NCBI GenBank assembly: GCA_022059125.1
Contig: JAEUWY010000005.1
Location: 3,286,001 to 3,350,000 of the forward strand
Source: Corynespora cassiicola
Taxonomy: Eukaryota > Ascomycota > Dothideomycetes > Pleosporales > Corynesporascaceae
DNA: 64,000 nucleotides
Direction: 5' to 3'
Shown one piece after another: positions 1-10,700 of this stretch. The position numbers were made by a program, and so were the translations under genes. The number at the start of each line of letters is the position of its first letter. Position 1 is the stretch's first letter. The notes below the pieces were generated by a model that was not told where the DNA came from, made no database searches, and was given only the letters and a program-made list of their open reading frames with translations.

Positions 1-2487
1 GCAAGTACGGAGATGGCCCATCATCTTCTCGAAACCTGAAACTTTGAGCTCAGTGCGCAGCACATTGCGACCATCACGAGTCGGAATAGAGGCGATGAGG
101 CCATTGACAAGATCGAGGTGAGTGGCGATGTAATTAGTTGCATCCCACTCGACACCGCCGACATAGGGCGCAGCCGGAACAATGGCACGAGGGCCCGGGA
201 AGTGGGTCTTGACATAAGACTGGGCAGGACCATCCTCTCTGGCAGGTAGAGGAATGACGGTAAGGTGATGAATGAAGATCCAGAAGACCTCCTTGGTCAC
301 GTTAGTGATCTCCTTGCACCAGACCTGGAAGGGCCGAGGCTGGTGCATCTGAAGAATAAATGGGACAGTCGAGGATTCTTTCTCCCGGACAGGGTCCTTC
401 AGATACTTCAGCAACTCGGCAGCGCGAGAGGGCAACTCAGCCTCGGGCGCTGTTGATATGTGGGCGAAAATGATCTGGATGATGAACTCTCTGGTGGTGA
501 AGTCACTGGGACCCTTGTGTTCTTCGTCAAAGAGCATGGCAAGCAAGGCTGGATAGAGCGTGGAAGCGATTTCTGCAAGCTGTTTGAGAGCAGAATCGGC
601 GGTACAGAGGCCCTTGAGACAGCGCAAAACCTCGTGGAGGAGAGTGTCCTCGTGGTCTTCGCGCCATTCAATCTCCATGATGCGATGGAGCAGGCCAACC
701 AGCTCGGTCAAACCACCATCTTCGATGAACGTGTCGACCCACTCCACAGTTTCGTTTCGGAGAAGAAGTCGGAGCTTGTGTAGTTTGCCAACCTCGACGT
801 TCTCCGGCTTGGGGGTTTGCTTCATGTAACTGATGAACTCGCTGGGCAAGACGGTCTTGGCGCCCTTTGAGACAGACCTCTGCGAGGCGTTGGAAGCAAT
901 GGACCTGCTGGAAGGGGACCTTGGGATAACGACCGACTTGGACGAAACCTTCCTATCGCCGATGGCCTCCCCTTTTTGTTTCTTCAAGGGAGAATCGCCT
1001 TTGTTGAAGACAAAGGTCCTGCTACGGGGCCGCTCGCGCTTCTCGCGCTTGGCTGAGTCGGGGCTGCCTTCGGCCTCGGGCACCTTCTCTTCCTCGGTAG
1101 TCCCGTCATAGGACTTGGAGGAACGGTTCAGCATCGGCTTGCCAGTCTGAGCTCCCCCCCCAATCTCACCAATGGATGACTGGCCTGATGTTGTCCGAGA
1201 GCCCTGCGGAGTGTCGAGCTTGTGCGTCCGCACGAAGTCAGCCTTTACTTCGAGCTTCAAGGTGCGCATCTGAGCACGCTGGTGGGTGGGGATGTTTCTG
1301 GATTCCTGGGCAGCCAGTCAGCTCATTCTGTAACAGACCAGCATTGTGGAGAAAGGGGAAATGGGGCTTACAAGAACCTCCTCGAACTCTGCATCGACGA
1401 CTTTGGGATCGAGTTTTGTAGGGGAGGTCGGGGCCATGTCATTCTGCTTGGACCGACCATTGAGTACGGCGACAGCAGCCATGACGCGGCTCTGTCTTTT
1501 GGCAGCATTGGACGTCTGTTTGGCGGCGTCTTCCTTCCTGGCTTGCTCTCCGCTCGGACGCCTCAGCATGGCGCGCGGGTCCAGAGTCTTGGTCGAAGGG
1601 CGCTCCTTCAGCCTGCCCTCGTTGCCCTTTGTGTCGGACAGGGGGACTCGGTCATTGCTCTTCTTACGAGTAAGGGTCTCGATGAAGGAGGCTGCGGAGG
1701 TGGATCCGGGAAGAATGGTTGACTTGGGGCGCTCCTTTGCCAGGGGGGGCTTGTGCAGCGACGGCTGGCCGTAGTCGAAGAAGTTGCGCTGCTTGGACGG
1801 TGAGTAGTTTTGGGGCGTGTAGAGGGCAATCTCGTCGTCGATGGTGCGGGGCTGGTCATTCAGCGGCATCTTTGTCGTGGTGGAGAGGTCCTGGGCGGGC
1901 TGCGAGCTGAACTCGGCCCAGATGGGTGTATGGGCGGGGCGGGGCTGCGTGGCCGATGTGGGCGGGGTGGTGTTCTCCTTGTCTCTGCCCGGGACAGGCC
2001 TTGGGTCCTTGGGCTGCCTGCTCATGCCAAACATGGCGGCCAGGTTGGCGGCCGACTTTGGCCTCTGCGGCTTCCGCGGCGACTCTGGCTCGGCGGGACG
2101 GGCGTAGTCCCTCGATTGCCTTTCCCTGGCCCTCTCCCTCTCCCTCTCCTTTTCCTTGTCCTTGTCCTTGGTCAGCGAGCGCAGCGATACAGAGCTCAGC
2201 GTCTTCTTGTGCAGGCCCTTGGTGGGGCTGGTCCTGGCGTCCTGCGACTTGCGGGGACTGGGCGGGCCCGGCGGAGGGTCTTGATGAGGGGGCTTGCTGG
2301 CGTGCGGCTGGCTGTGCGGGTGATCGGGGGGCAGCAGCGGGGCGGCGGGCGCCAGGTTCGCAGTGGGATTGTACGGGCCCAGGGCGGTGCCGTCCGAGGG
2401 CGAGCGCTTGTGGGTGTTTGGGATCAGGATGGACCTGAGCACCGAGGATTTGTTGCGTCTGTGGCCAGCGGGGGCCGGTGCCGCCAT
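1..2487 (-). CDS. sepA: Formin SepA/Bni1-type, N-terminal part, cut by window edge
   Basis: Diaphanous-type formins nucleate and elongate actin filaments for septation and hyphal tip growth. Exons read on the minus strand are 2487-1372 and 1305-1 with a 66-nt intron (GTAAGC donor, CCCAG acceptor), giving 807 residues so far; the frame is open to position 1. The first roughly 340 residues are basic and Pro/Ser-rich. The GTPase-binding/FH3 region begins around residue 360 (EEVLESRNIP across the splice). It continues with the conserved formin segment around DHEDTLLHEVLRCLKGLC and an FH3 stretch at the edge (EWDATNYIATHLDLVNGLI). FH1, FH2 and the autoinhibitory tail must lie left of the window. 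The start ATG at 2487 has a good context (ACCATGG). The SepA assignment is family recognition from these segments. Confidence 0.88.
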
Positions 2488-2506
2488 GGTGCGAGGCAGC
2501 AGTGCA

Positions 2507-2546
2507 GCGGGCGGAGAGCGGGCGGAGAGCGGGCGGAGAGCGGGCG
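2507..2546. repeat. 11-bp tandem repeat just upstream of the formin start
   Basis: The unit GCGGGCGGAGA occurs three times plus a partial copy, starting about 20 bases upstream of the formin ATG. It therefore probably lies in the 5' leader or core promoter. The purine-rich strand is the plus strand, so the transcript would carry a C/T-rich tract. Confidence 0.8.
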
Positions 2547-2640
2547 ACGGACAAGCGCTTCGCAGGCGGCACAGCGGGGCGAGGGGGTGTAGCTGGCTAT
2601 ATCAGATGCGCGGGTGGCATTATAGAGGGTGGACTGCAGG

Positions 2641-2717
2641 TTGCGGACTGCGGGTTGAGGGTTGAGGGTTGAGGGTTGAGGGCTGCGGATTGCGGGTTGC
2701 GGATTGCGGATTGCGGG
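2641..2717. repeat. Heptanucleotide array, 11 units
   Basis: Eleven contiguous 7-bp units fill this stretch in phase. The units drift between TTGCGGA, CTGCGGG, TTGAGGG (four in a row) and TTGCGGG. The array lies in the 514-bp gap between the formin start and the 3' end of the next minus-strand gene. TTGAGGG resembles a telomere repeat, but the position and drift argue for a simple promoter-region satellite. Confidence 0.85.
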
Positions 2718-2802
2718 CGATGCAGGTGCAGATGGCGATGCGGGTAGCGACAGGTAAACACAGGCCCGTTTCCACAACGACGGCGGCGCTAGCCCCCAGC
2801 AC

Positions 2803-2856
2803 CGGCACAGGCACAGACACAGACACAGGCGCAGGCACGGGCACGGGCACGGGCAC
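2803..2856. repeat. Hexanucleotide array, about 9 units
   Basis: Nine 6-bp units of the form RGRCAC/GGGCAC run in phase (CGGCAC, AGGCAC, AGACAC twice, AGGCGC, AGGCAC, then GGGCAC three times). This is a second simple repeat in the same intergenic region as the heptamer array. Confidence 0.8.
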
Positions 2857-3001
2857 GAGACGGGCAAGTGGATGATGCATATGGATGAATGAACAAAGGA
2901 ACAAAGGAATGGATGGACGGGTTGTTCCACGGCACACGTGCGGTATACAGCATGCCTGGGCCTCTACCTATCCATCCATGCCGCCCTCGGGCCCCGCAGC
3001 C

Positions 3002-3471
3002 TCAGACGCCAAACGCGAGGCTCTCCCTCTCCCTGCGGACGCGGGCGCGCAGCGTCGTCGACCAGCTGCCCTGGGTGCCGCAGCCGCCGGCCGTCTTGCA
3101 GATGGCGTGGCCGCAGCAGCTGTCCCGGATGCACACGGCGCCCAGCGGGCACTGCGACGACTCGGTGCACGCATCAAAGTCGCTGCAGCTGCCCCGGCCG
3201 TCGAAGCAGACGCCGGCGCCGCCGACCTCGAGCCCGCAGATACAGGTGCTGTTGGCCGGCCCGCACGGGCGCGAGAAGTCGCAGCTGGAATCGCACCGCC
3301 AGCGCGTGCACACGCCGTTGGTGCAGTCGTGGTAGGGCCCGCAGCCGTTGCCACATGCCCCGCAGTTCTGCACGTCGCTCTTCAGGTCGCTGCACGTGCC
3401 GTTGCACACCTGCACCCCACCCCCCACGCACCCCGTTGGCCTCGCCGTGCTGCTTATCCTCGTCGAGTTTC

Positions 3472-3505
<34 letters not shown>

Positions 3506-4365
3506 GTTTCCGTACGGCGCCGTCGGCCGGCCGCTGCTCGTTGTGCTGTTGATCCTCGTCGAGCTTCCCGTCGCCGTCGCCGTCCCTGTACCGCTCGTAT
3601 CCGACGTCAGTGTAATCACGCTGGTCGAAGTGGTGGAATTGAGTGTCATGGTCACGTTGTAGGTCCTAGTCGTCCTGCCGCTCGTCGACCTTGCCCGTGT
3701 CGTATTGACGGGAGCGGCCGTCGTGCACGATCCCACGGCCGGATACGTGATTGTTGTCGTCGCCGTGCTGGCCAAAACCTACACCCCCCCCCCCCCCTAC
3801 GTTAGCTCGCCATGCAGTGAGGCAGTGCCCCGGACATACCACGCTGGTCCTTGTCACCAGGCCCGAAGAAACATTCAAGCATGAGCAGGCACTCGCATAC
3901 CGCTCGCTTGGGCAGGCACTGGTTGCATAGTATGGGATGCCTCCATGGACCGTCTCATACATGGTTGTATTGTACTGCCGCCCAACAATGCCCTTTGCCA
4001 ATCTCAGTGGCCGAGAAGCCGTGGCCAGCAGTGGCACGCTGACGTTGGCGGTGGCCGTTGAGCAGCCCATCGTCTCCGTCTGCGTGTATTGGAAGGTGAC
4101 GGTTGTAGTAGTGATGCTGGCCTCGCGTTAGTAGCACTCTAGGGGTAGAGCCGCAGCCGTCTCTCTACCTCGGGTCAATGAGAACTGTGCTAGTCATGAA
4201 CTCAGCACAGTGGCTGGTGCCAGTGGCAGGATGACTCGGCCCCCTCCTGGTTCCGTTGACTGCCCGTAGACAGTCGTCCCGGTGGCATTCTCTTTGTTCT
4301 TCTGTGCCTGCAGCCAGGCAAGAAGCAATGGGAAGGACTACAAGAACGACGGTAGAAATCTTCAT
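3002..4365 (-). CDS. Secreted Thr-rich, Cys-rich surface protein
   Basis: Exons (minus) are 4365-4169, 4116-3840 and 3778-3002, with introns of 52 and 61 nt; both have a CTAAC branch point. The product is 416 residues. An N-terminal signal peptide (MKISTVVLVVLPIASCLA) is followed by DCLRAV and a Cys/Thr region seen in many secreted ascomycete proteins (YATSACPSERYASACSCL). A Ser/Thr-rich linker, probably O-glycosylated, contains 11 consecutive Thr encoded by a triplet repeat (plus 3473-3505). The last roughly 130 residues hold more than 20 Cys, including an NGTCSDL...NCGACGNGC...CTNGVC pattern also found in extracellular disulfide-rich proteins. The second intron carries 14 consecutive G on the sense strand just before its acceptor. 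The protein is probably cell-wall or extracellular; a specific function cannot be assigned. Confidence 0.75.
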
Positions 4366-5622
4366 CTTGATACGATTGAAATCCTAGAGACTGGCTTCGC
4401 TTTGCACAATGGCCCGCAGGCCGTGACTATGCCATCTTTATATCTGAAGCTCCCCATGCCGCTTCCCTCGAAATCATGCCCAGCTCTAGAGACCGACGTG
4501 TCACGGCAGCCCGTCCGCTTCATAATTCATGCATGCAGTGATGTGATGCATGTACGACCCTTTGCTGCAAAGCAGACATGTTACCCAACTACCCAAGGTT
4601 AGTCCCATGTCAAAACCAAGTTAGATGGGCGTTATGAGGCCAGAGGATAATACGGCTAGTTGGAGACTAACTCAAATCTAGTCCATGGCGAGACGGCGTA
4701 ACAGCGAGCCGTAATTGCACAACCTGCCGCTTCAACCTAGACAAGCCCCCGTCTTGGAATCTCTGGCAAGCCCGCAGGCGACCTGGGCAACACTAATGCA
4801 GGTACATGAATCCTCGTATCCGACCTTTTTCGCCACCCAAGACAAAATGTCAGCTGCTCACACGAGACGTCGTTGATCTATATTGGTGGCTTTCGACCGT
4901 TACGTCGGCGTTGGCAGCCGATACAGGACTAAATAACAATGGGGTAGAGCCGGATTGTCCCAGTAGGTCAGAGTGACCCGGAACCATGGAAACTGGCCCA
5001 AGGTGCAGTGATTATCGGTCCCAGGCGAACGACATCTGATCGTTCTCACTTGCAACATGGCCGTGGGGAGACCATTGCCTGTCCGAATAGCGGTTACTCA
5101 AACCGTAATATAAGATTAAGAACTCCATAAAGATGCACGCTCTAGGTGAAGTGGCGTTTGTCGTGTAGGCAGTAGCACAGTGAGTGGTACGTCTAACGCC
5201 ACTGGCGTGGTGATGGCAAATGCGACTACAAGAAGCGAATCTAGGACCAGCAATACGGCTCGCTCCCCCCAAAGGTCCTAGTGTTTCTGCCATCTCACTG
5301 CCAAGCCATTTGATCCCAAAAGCTCGAGTCGCTACTGAATGGACAACACTTCTGTACTCGATGCTGAAGTGAGATGACGCTGAGCACATGCGTTTGGGAC
5401 AAATGGACAAGTTGCTGTGATTCATTATGATCTCGCTGTCTTTCTATGCGCAAAATTACAACGACAATGTGTTGATGGCCACGATGCCCTCTTCCCATAC
5501 AATCAAGGTAGCGAGGAGGCCACAAGACCGAGGCATTGCCATGCCATCACTTAGTTTACGGTTCGAAGTGGGTGGAGAGCTGGGTAATATTGCTGTCTAT
5601 ATCGATGCGATTCCGCTAAAGT
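4366..5622. other. Intergenic region, no gene recognised
   Basis: 1.26 kb between the start of the secreted-protein gene and the 3' end of GPI18. Small open frames exist, up to 137 codons on the minus strand at 5012-5425, but their composition is not protein-like and no family was recognised. The part near 4366 should contain the promoter of the secreted-protein gene. Confidence 0.6.
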
Positions 5623-7104
5623 TCAGGCAGGGGGAAGAAAGTTGGCAAAAAGAATGCCTTGAATCAAGCAATACATAATCATACCCCGTATGACCCAATG
5701 CGTACGCATTCTTCCTGTTCCGTCACCTTGCGATGTCACCCAACCAGCCAAGGTCAATAACCAAATCGGATATCCGGAAGACAAACGGTTGACTACCTGA
5801 ACATGAAAACTGGTGGTTGCCGCAAGAGCAAGCACGATTTCAGGTAACACCAACTGCGGGAAACAGCATTGAGCTGAGTCTTTGCCTGTCTGGTTGTCAC
5901 TCAGCATCTTTTGGTGCGCACTGGGCTCGCCTGACTGGATTCCAGCAGGATTGTTCAGAAAGGTTACACCGGACCGGAGCAACAGCCACAGCATCGGCGC
6001 AGCCAGGAGAAAGAGGGGAAGGTTGGATAAAGTCCAGTAACTAAGGAAGCCGACGTTCCTTTCAAGAGTTTAGCAAATATACTGCAAGAGAGATTCATGT
6101 ACTTACCAGTAATGGCTTTGCACCCACCCATAGACGCTGGGTATGGCCCTTTCACACCAAGGTCTTCGCTCCAGGTAGGGGCTTGTGGTTCCACAATATT
6201 GCTCATACGCCAGATACTGTGGTCCAATAAAGCCAATCGCAACGAAGCCGCCTGCGACACATGTAAAGACGATCCTCCGGAGCTCATATCTATTCGCCTG
6301 CAACGTAAGGATGCATGGCAACAAGGCTACCACATCATAGAGGAACAACAAGCCACTAAGCAAGCCATTGCTCCTCAACAGGGTTGCTAAGGCGAATAGA
6401 ATGCCTGAGGCCACCAGGTACGCATCCTGGCGGACGGTTTGTGTGCCGCCTGTTTTGGGGCTACGGGCGAGAACATAGCAAAGCATACCGGAGAAGTTGA
6501 ATGCTGAAAAGGGGGCCTCAGTGTAAGGCGAACAGAGAAACATCGAGGCAGGAGAGACGATGTGCAGAACAGAGGCGACCAAAGGCATTCGTTTGTTTTG
6601 CTCGCGACTCGAAAGTACGCTCGCAAGACGATAGAGAACTAGGACGGAGACCAGATGGCATGCGTAGGAAACAGCAATGCCAACCCAAAGGTAATGCTTC
6701 AAGGAAACATGGTCAAGGCCGAAAGAATCTGTTTGCGTGTTAGTGAGAAATGAGTTCCAAGTATCCGATGCATGGCCCCCACATTCTGCCAATACCCGCA
6801 ATGCCATCGAGTAGGCCCCGCTGAACGCCCATTCTTGCTCGTGGACATAACCCCGCTGGGCAGATTTCACAAAATATAGCGAATCCCACCGAAGCAAGTT
6901 CAAGGCCAGGCGGTCGACGCTGGACCACGACTGGAAGTCAATGTGGCGATGCGGACTAGGATGGAGTAGTATGAAAGCCGAAGTGTCGTATCCAGGGCCT
7001 GGGCAGAGAGCTGCGAGTGCGGTCAGAAGTGCCTTCCACGCCATAAAGAGCACGACCAGACGCCCCGTATGCAATGACTGCACAGGCTGCCGCATCCCGG
7101 CCAT
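5623..7104 (-). CDS. GPI18: GPI mannosyltransferase 2 (PIG-V/Gpi18)
   Basis: Adds the second mannose to the glycosylphosphatidylinositol precursor in the ER membrane, using dolichol-phosphate-mannose. Exons (minus) are 7104-6107 and 6058-5623, with a 48-nt intron (GTAAGT donor, GCTAAAC branch). The splice restores QSHYWNVGFLSYWTLSN and gives 477 residues. Family motifs are RWDSLYFVKSAQRGYVHEQEWAF near the N-terminus (a luminal loop after the first helix), several hydrophobic helices, and SHYWNVGFL near the C-terminal third. I chose ATG 7104 (MAGMRQP) because it directly precedes the first membrane helix. An in-frame ATG at 7263 would add 53 hydrophilic residues. It is head-to-head with the ribosomal protein gene. 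Confidence 0.88.
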
Positions 7105-7493
7105 GGTCAGCAGAATCGGACATTTGCCTGCCAGGTGAAAATGGGGCAGTCCACTTGGCGGTGGATTTGAGGGGCGACGGAGGCGGATCAATGATTTTAC
7201 CGAGCGCCGGGGCTCGCTTAGCAGGTCGGCGCACTTTTGAACTTTCTCACAGCGACCGACCATTCGACTTCGACTCCAGCTCTCTACTTCGTCGTCCGCC
7301 AACACCCAGTAATCGGTAAGCGCACCCGTATACTCTGCAGCACCTCAATCGCATGGCCCTGAGCCTGTCGATCTTGAAGATGGCTAGAGTGTGGAGCGGC
7401 AGCAATGCCTTCCCCTCTTAGAGACAGAATACCAACTTAGTGACGGGGCATTCGCTAACGGTATCTGTTCTCAATGACAGCCTCGACGACAAG
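7105..7493. promoter_or_regulatory. Shared divergent promoter, GPI18 and eL8
   Basis: 389 bp separate the two start codons. On the plus strand an intron is predicted in the eL8 5' leader, from 7316 (GTAAGC) to 7480 (GACAG). It has a CGCTAACG branch point about 25 nt before the acceptor, leaving only 13 nt before the ATG. Leader introns are common in fungal ribosomal protein genes. The promoter proper is therefore likely left of 7316 and overlaps the GPI18 leader. Confidence 0.55.
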
Positions 7494-8436
7494 ATGCCGC
7501 CCAAAGGAAAGAAGGTTGCGCCTTTCCCGCAGTCGAAGTGAGTGCAAATTCCTAGGACATGTGGTTTTTTCCGCTAACCGGCTCTCAGGGCTGCGGCCTC
7601 GTCGAAGAAGCCCAAGAACCCGCTCATCGAGAAGCGGCCCAAGAACTTCGGCATTGGCCAGGACATCCAGCCCTCTCGCGTGAGTGCCATGATGTGCCCG
7701 CGTTGCCGACGCATGCGCTAACCATCTCATAACAGAACCTCTCGCGCATGGTGCGATGGCCGCAGTATGTCAGGCTCCAGAGGCAGAAGAAGATCCTCAA
7801 CCTCCGCCTCAAGGTTCCCCCCAGCATTGCCCAGTTCCAGCACGTCCTCGACCGCAACACCGCCGCCCAGGCTTTCAAGCTCCTCAACAAGTACCGCCCC
7901 GAGACCAAGGCTGAGAAGAAGGAGCGTCTGACCAAGGAGGCCACCGCTGTCTCTGAGGGCAAGACCAAGGAGGATGTCAGCAAGAAGCCCTACACCGTCA
8001 AATTCGGCTTGAACCACGTTGTTGGCCTCATCGAGAACAAGAAGGCGTCGTTGGTCCTGATCCCCAACGATGTTGACCCCATTGAGTTGGTCGTCTTCCT
8101 TCCCGCTCTCTGCCGCAAGATGGGTGTGGTACGTATCATTCGAATCTTCAAAAGTATCTTCTGTAGCTAACTTGAAGCCAGCCCTATGCCATTGTCAAGG
8201 GCAAGGCCAGGCTCGGAACCGTTGTCCACCAGAAGACCGCCGCCGTTCTCGCCCTCACCGAGGTCCGCTCCGAGGACAAGAACGAGCTCTCCAAGCTCGT
8301 CTCCGCCATCAAGGATGGCTACCTCGAGAAGCACGCCGATGCCATCCGTCACTGGGGTGGTGGTATCATGGGCGCCAAGGCCAACGCCCGCATGGAGAAG
8401 CGCAGGAAGGCTCTTGAGAGCGCCATCAAGATCTAA
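7494..8436 (+). CDS. RPL8: 60S ribosomal protein eL8 (L7a; yeast L8)
   Basis: Structural protein of the large cytosolic ribosomal subunit. Exons are 7494-7537, 7589-7679, 7736-8128 and 8182-8436, with introns of 51, 56 and 53 nt, all with GTRNGT donors. The product is 260 residues, the usual length. Conserved stretches include the basic N-terminus [32 protein letters not shown] and KWPQYV-like [15 protein letters not shown]. The L7Ae/L30e-type fold segment [19 protein letters not shown]...[18 protein letters not shown] and the C-terminal [17 protein letters not shown] follow. Codon use is strongly C/G-ending, as expected for a highly expressed gene. Four exons including a very short first one is typical of this family in moulds. 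Confidence 0.97.
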
Positions 8437-8896
8437 ATGGTTGCTGGTAGTTAGGGGGAATTACGGGCCTTGGCGTGTCTCTTTTCTCTGCATATAGGGG
8501 CTTTGAGCAATACCTCGGAGTTTAGGACGGCCAAAAGCAGTCGAATAATGACTGAAATCAATCTTAACGATTATCCACGAATTTGCAAAAGACTTGCCGT
8601 GATGAATAAGCCTCTAGTGGGGCTCTCGGGCTGACTTGCCTTAATTCTCCATTTTTGAGGCGACCTCCGAGTACCCCTCCCCCGCGACATGTTTGATGCT
8701 TCCATCAACAGACATCACCCTGACACCTGCACATCGAACTTCCATATCGCAAACCCTACTAAATTGACCCATTGGTTCTTCCCATTGAGTCTGCAGCTTT
8801 CACATAGTGCAAAGGTAAGGGAGAGACGGCGCTAAATCATCGTTCTGCCTGCCTGCCTGCCTCACCAGAGTTAATTCATTACGTAGTCTTCTCGCA
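8437..8896. other. Intergenic region, terminator and promoter
   Basis: 460 bp between eL8 and the next plus-strand gene, probably holding the eL8 3' end and the next gene's promoter. A short run of CTGC repeats (CTGCCTGCCTGCCTC) lies at about 8847. No gene was seen. Confidence 0.6.
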
Positions 8897-10285
8897 ATGC
8901 CTCTAACAATACTGTCGGACTCTGATGTCCGCGCACTACTACTCAGTCTTACTAAAGACGACATTCTCGATTTGCAACAGAACCTTGCCGACGCGCTACA
9001 TTACTACTCTACTGCAACTGAGGAAGATCAAAATGGGTGCTGCTCTTCATATCAACCGCTCCGTACTGCATTAAAGCGTAGTGATGGTCAGACTACTCTT
9101 TTTATGCCCGCCAGTAGCAATGACGGGCTTGGAGTGAAAATTGTCACGCTCGCAGTCCCAGATTCGCAAAAGTCGGACCGAGCCTCCGTGACCTCATCCA
9201 TAGATTCGCAGACCACCGCCATCGAACCCTCTGGCTCGATAGCAAGCTCTCAGAGTACGACACCAAAGGGAAGCTTGACACTACTAGACAAGGATGGAGC
9301 CACTCGGGCCTTGGTCAATGCCGAGGAAATCACTGCATTCCGCACCGCGCTCGCGAGTACTATGCTGTTTAAGAAGCGGCAAAATGTCCATGACATGGTA
9401 GTCTTCGGCGCAGGCAAGCAAGCCTACTGGCACATTCGGCTGGCTCTTCTCCTGCGCGGGTCTGAAATCCACCATCTCAACATTATCAACCGCGATTTTG
9501 AACGGGCGCACCGCCTCATCGAGACACTCTACACACCCAGTGAAGAGCCAGTCAAATCCCCACAAACTAGCAGCCAGCTCAAAGAGAACGCATCACTTTT
9601 CCGCCCAAAGGTCCAGATTTTGACGCCGAACCACAATGAGTACGAGCGGCTCCTGAAGTCTACCATCCGCACGTCATCTGTCATATTCTGCACCACGCCG
9701 AGTCTTACTCCTCTGTTTCCCGCCACATACCTTACCAGTACCGAGGGTCGTAAGAAGGGCCGCTACATTTGTGCAATCGGATCCTACAAGCCTCACATGG
9801 TGGAGATCCATCCTGATATTTTGCGTCAGGCCGTGGCACCCGAGCATAAGCACCACCACCACAAGCATGCGCGTCAGGGTGGAGCGGTGATTGTTGATAG
9901 CGTCGAGGCGTGCTTGAAGGAGGCTGGGGAGGTCATACAGGCCGGACTGCATTCCGGAGAAGTTGTCGAGATTGGCGAGCTGGTCATGCTGAAGAGGGAT
10001 GCAGAGAAGAGGAGAGAAGAGTGCAAAGCACGGAGGGAGAGGGAGGAGGCCGAGGGCTTGGATGTTTCGGGCGTGGAGCTAGGGGAGGCGAAGAAGAAGG
10101 GCAAGAAGGACAAAGTGGAAAAGGAAAACGTCGTCGAGGCGCACCAGAGCCTCCTGGACTGGCTGCAGAAGGGGAATGTCGTTTACAAGAGTGTGGGGCT
10201 GGGACTCATGGATGTGGTTGTTGGTGGAGATCTTGTGCGATTGGCAGATGAGAGAAGAATAGGGACGAAGGTAGAAGACTTTTGA
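8897..10285 (+). CDS. Ornithine cyclodeaminase / mu-crystallin family protein
   Basis: Single exon, 462 residues. Family members use NAD(P)H to deaminate or reduce amino acids and imines; the substrate here cannot be told. Visible features are MPASSNDGLGVKIVTLA around residues 70-86 (the family's substrate Lys region), LLDKDGATRALVNAEEITAFRTALAS at 129-154 and the Rossmann nucleotide-binding motif VVFGAGKQAYWH at 168-179. The protein is longer than bacterial enzymes (about 330). The extra length is a low-complexity Ser/Thr insert at about 88-124 and a charged, coiled-coil-like insert near 365-415 (many Glu/Lys/Arg). Filamentous fungi carry several such paralogues of unknown function. The ATG at 8897 is the first in frame. 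Confidence 0.82.
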   Translation: MPLTILSDSDVRALLLSLTKDDILDLQQNLADALHYYSTATEEDQNGCCSSYQPLRTALKRSDGQTTLFMPASSNDGLGVKIVTLAVPDSQKSDRASVTSSIDSQTTAIEPSGSIASSQSTTPKGSLTLLDKDGATRALVNAEEITAFRTALASTMLFKKRQNVHDMVVFGAGKQAYWHIRLALLLRGSEIHHLNIINRDFERAHRLIETLYTPSEEPVKSPQTSSQLKENASLFRPKVQILTPNHNEYERLLKSTIRTSSVIFCTTPSLTPLFPATYLTSTEGRKKGRYICAIGSYKPHMVEIHPDILRQAVAPEHKHHHHKHARQGGAVIVDSVEACLKEAGEVIQAGLHSGEVVEIGELVMLKRDAEKRREECKARREREEAEGLDVSGVELGEAKKKGKKDKVEKENVVEAHQSLLDWLQKGNVVYKSVGLGLMDVVVGGDLVRLADERRIGTKVEDF

Positions 10286-10700
10286 GCAAGGCCGGCCGTG
10301 CTATTTCGAAGTACTCAATGCAGGATTAGATCTCCCGTGGTAATCTTGAGCCTTTGTGGGTACTTGATCTGGTTAACGGTATACGCATCATGATCTACAA
10401 AAAAAAGGCGACAAATACAGGGCGAACTGTTTATCGTCATCACAACTAAGATTTCAGGGCACAGGATTGCATGATTGTCTATTTTATCTGAACGACGGGT
10501 CTTCGCTTGCGCCACCAATGCTATGTTACCGCTAGAGACAGTACACTACACGTGACCAGGGAGCGAAACTCGACTCTTTCCGATCCTGTTCGCCGGCATA
10601 TAATACACCATCATTGCTATTCCAATTATATCTCCATCCATGATCTTGCTCATATTCTCATTCGCCATTCTATTTCATCACAAGTGGGAGCGTTGGAGGC
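10286..10700. other. Convergent intergenic region
   Basis: 415 bp between the 3' ends of two convergent genes, somewhat AT-rich, presumably holding both polyadenylation regions. No gene was recognised. Confidence 0.6.

Noticed and set aside
1810..2592. 260-codon plus-strand frame opposite the formin exon
   Set aside because: Shadow of the Pro/Ser-rich formin N-terminus; Gly/Arg-rich, no family.
2651..2682. TTGAGGG repeats as an interstitial telomere
   Set aside because: Fungal telomeres are TTAGGG; the flanking units in the same phase are TTGCGGR and CTGCGGR, so this is a drifting simple heptamer.
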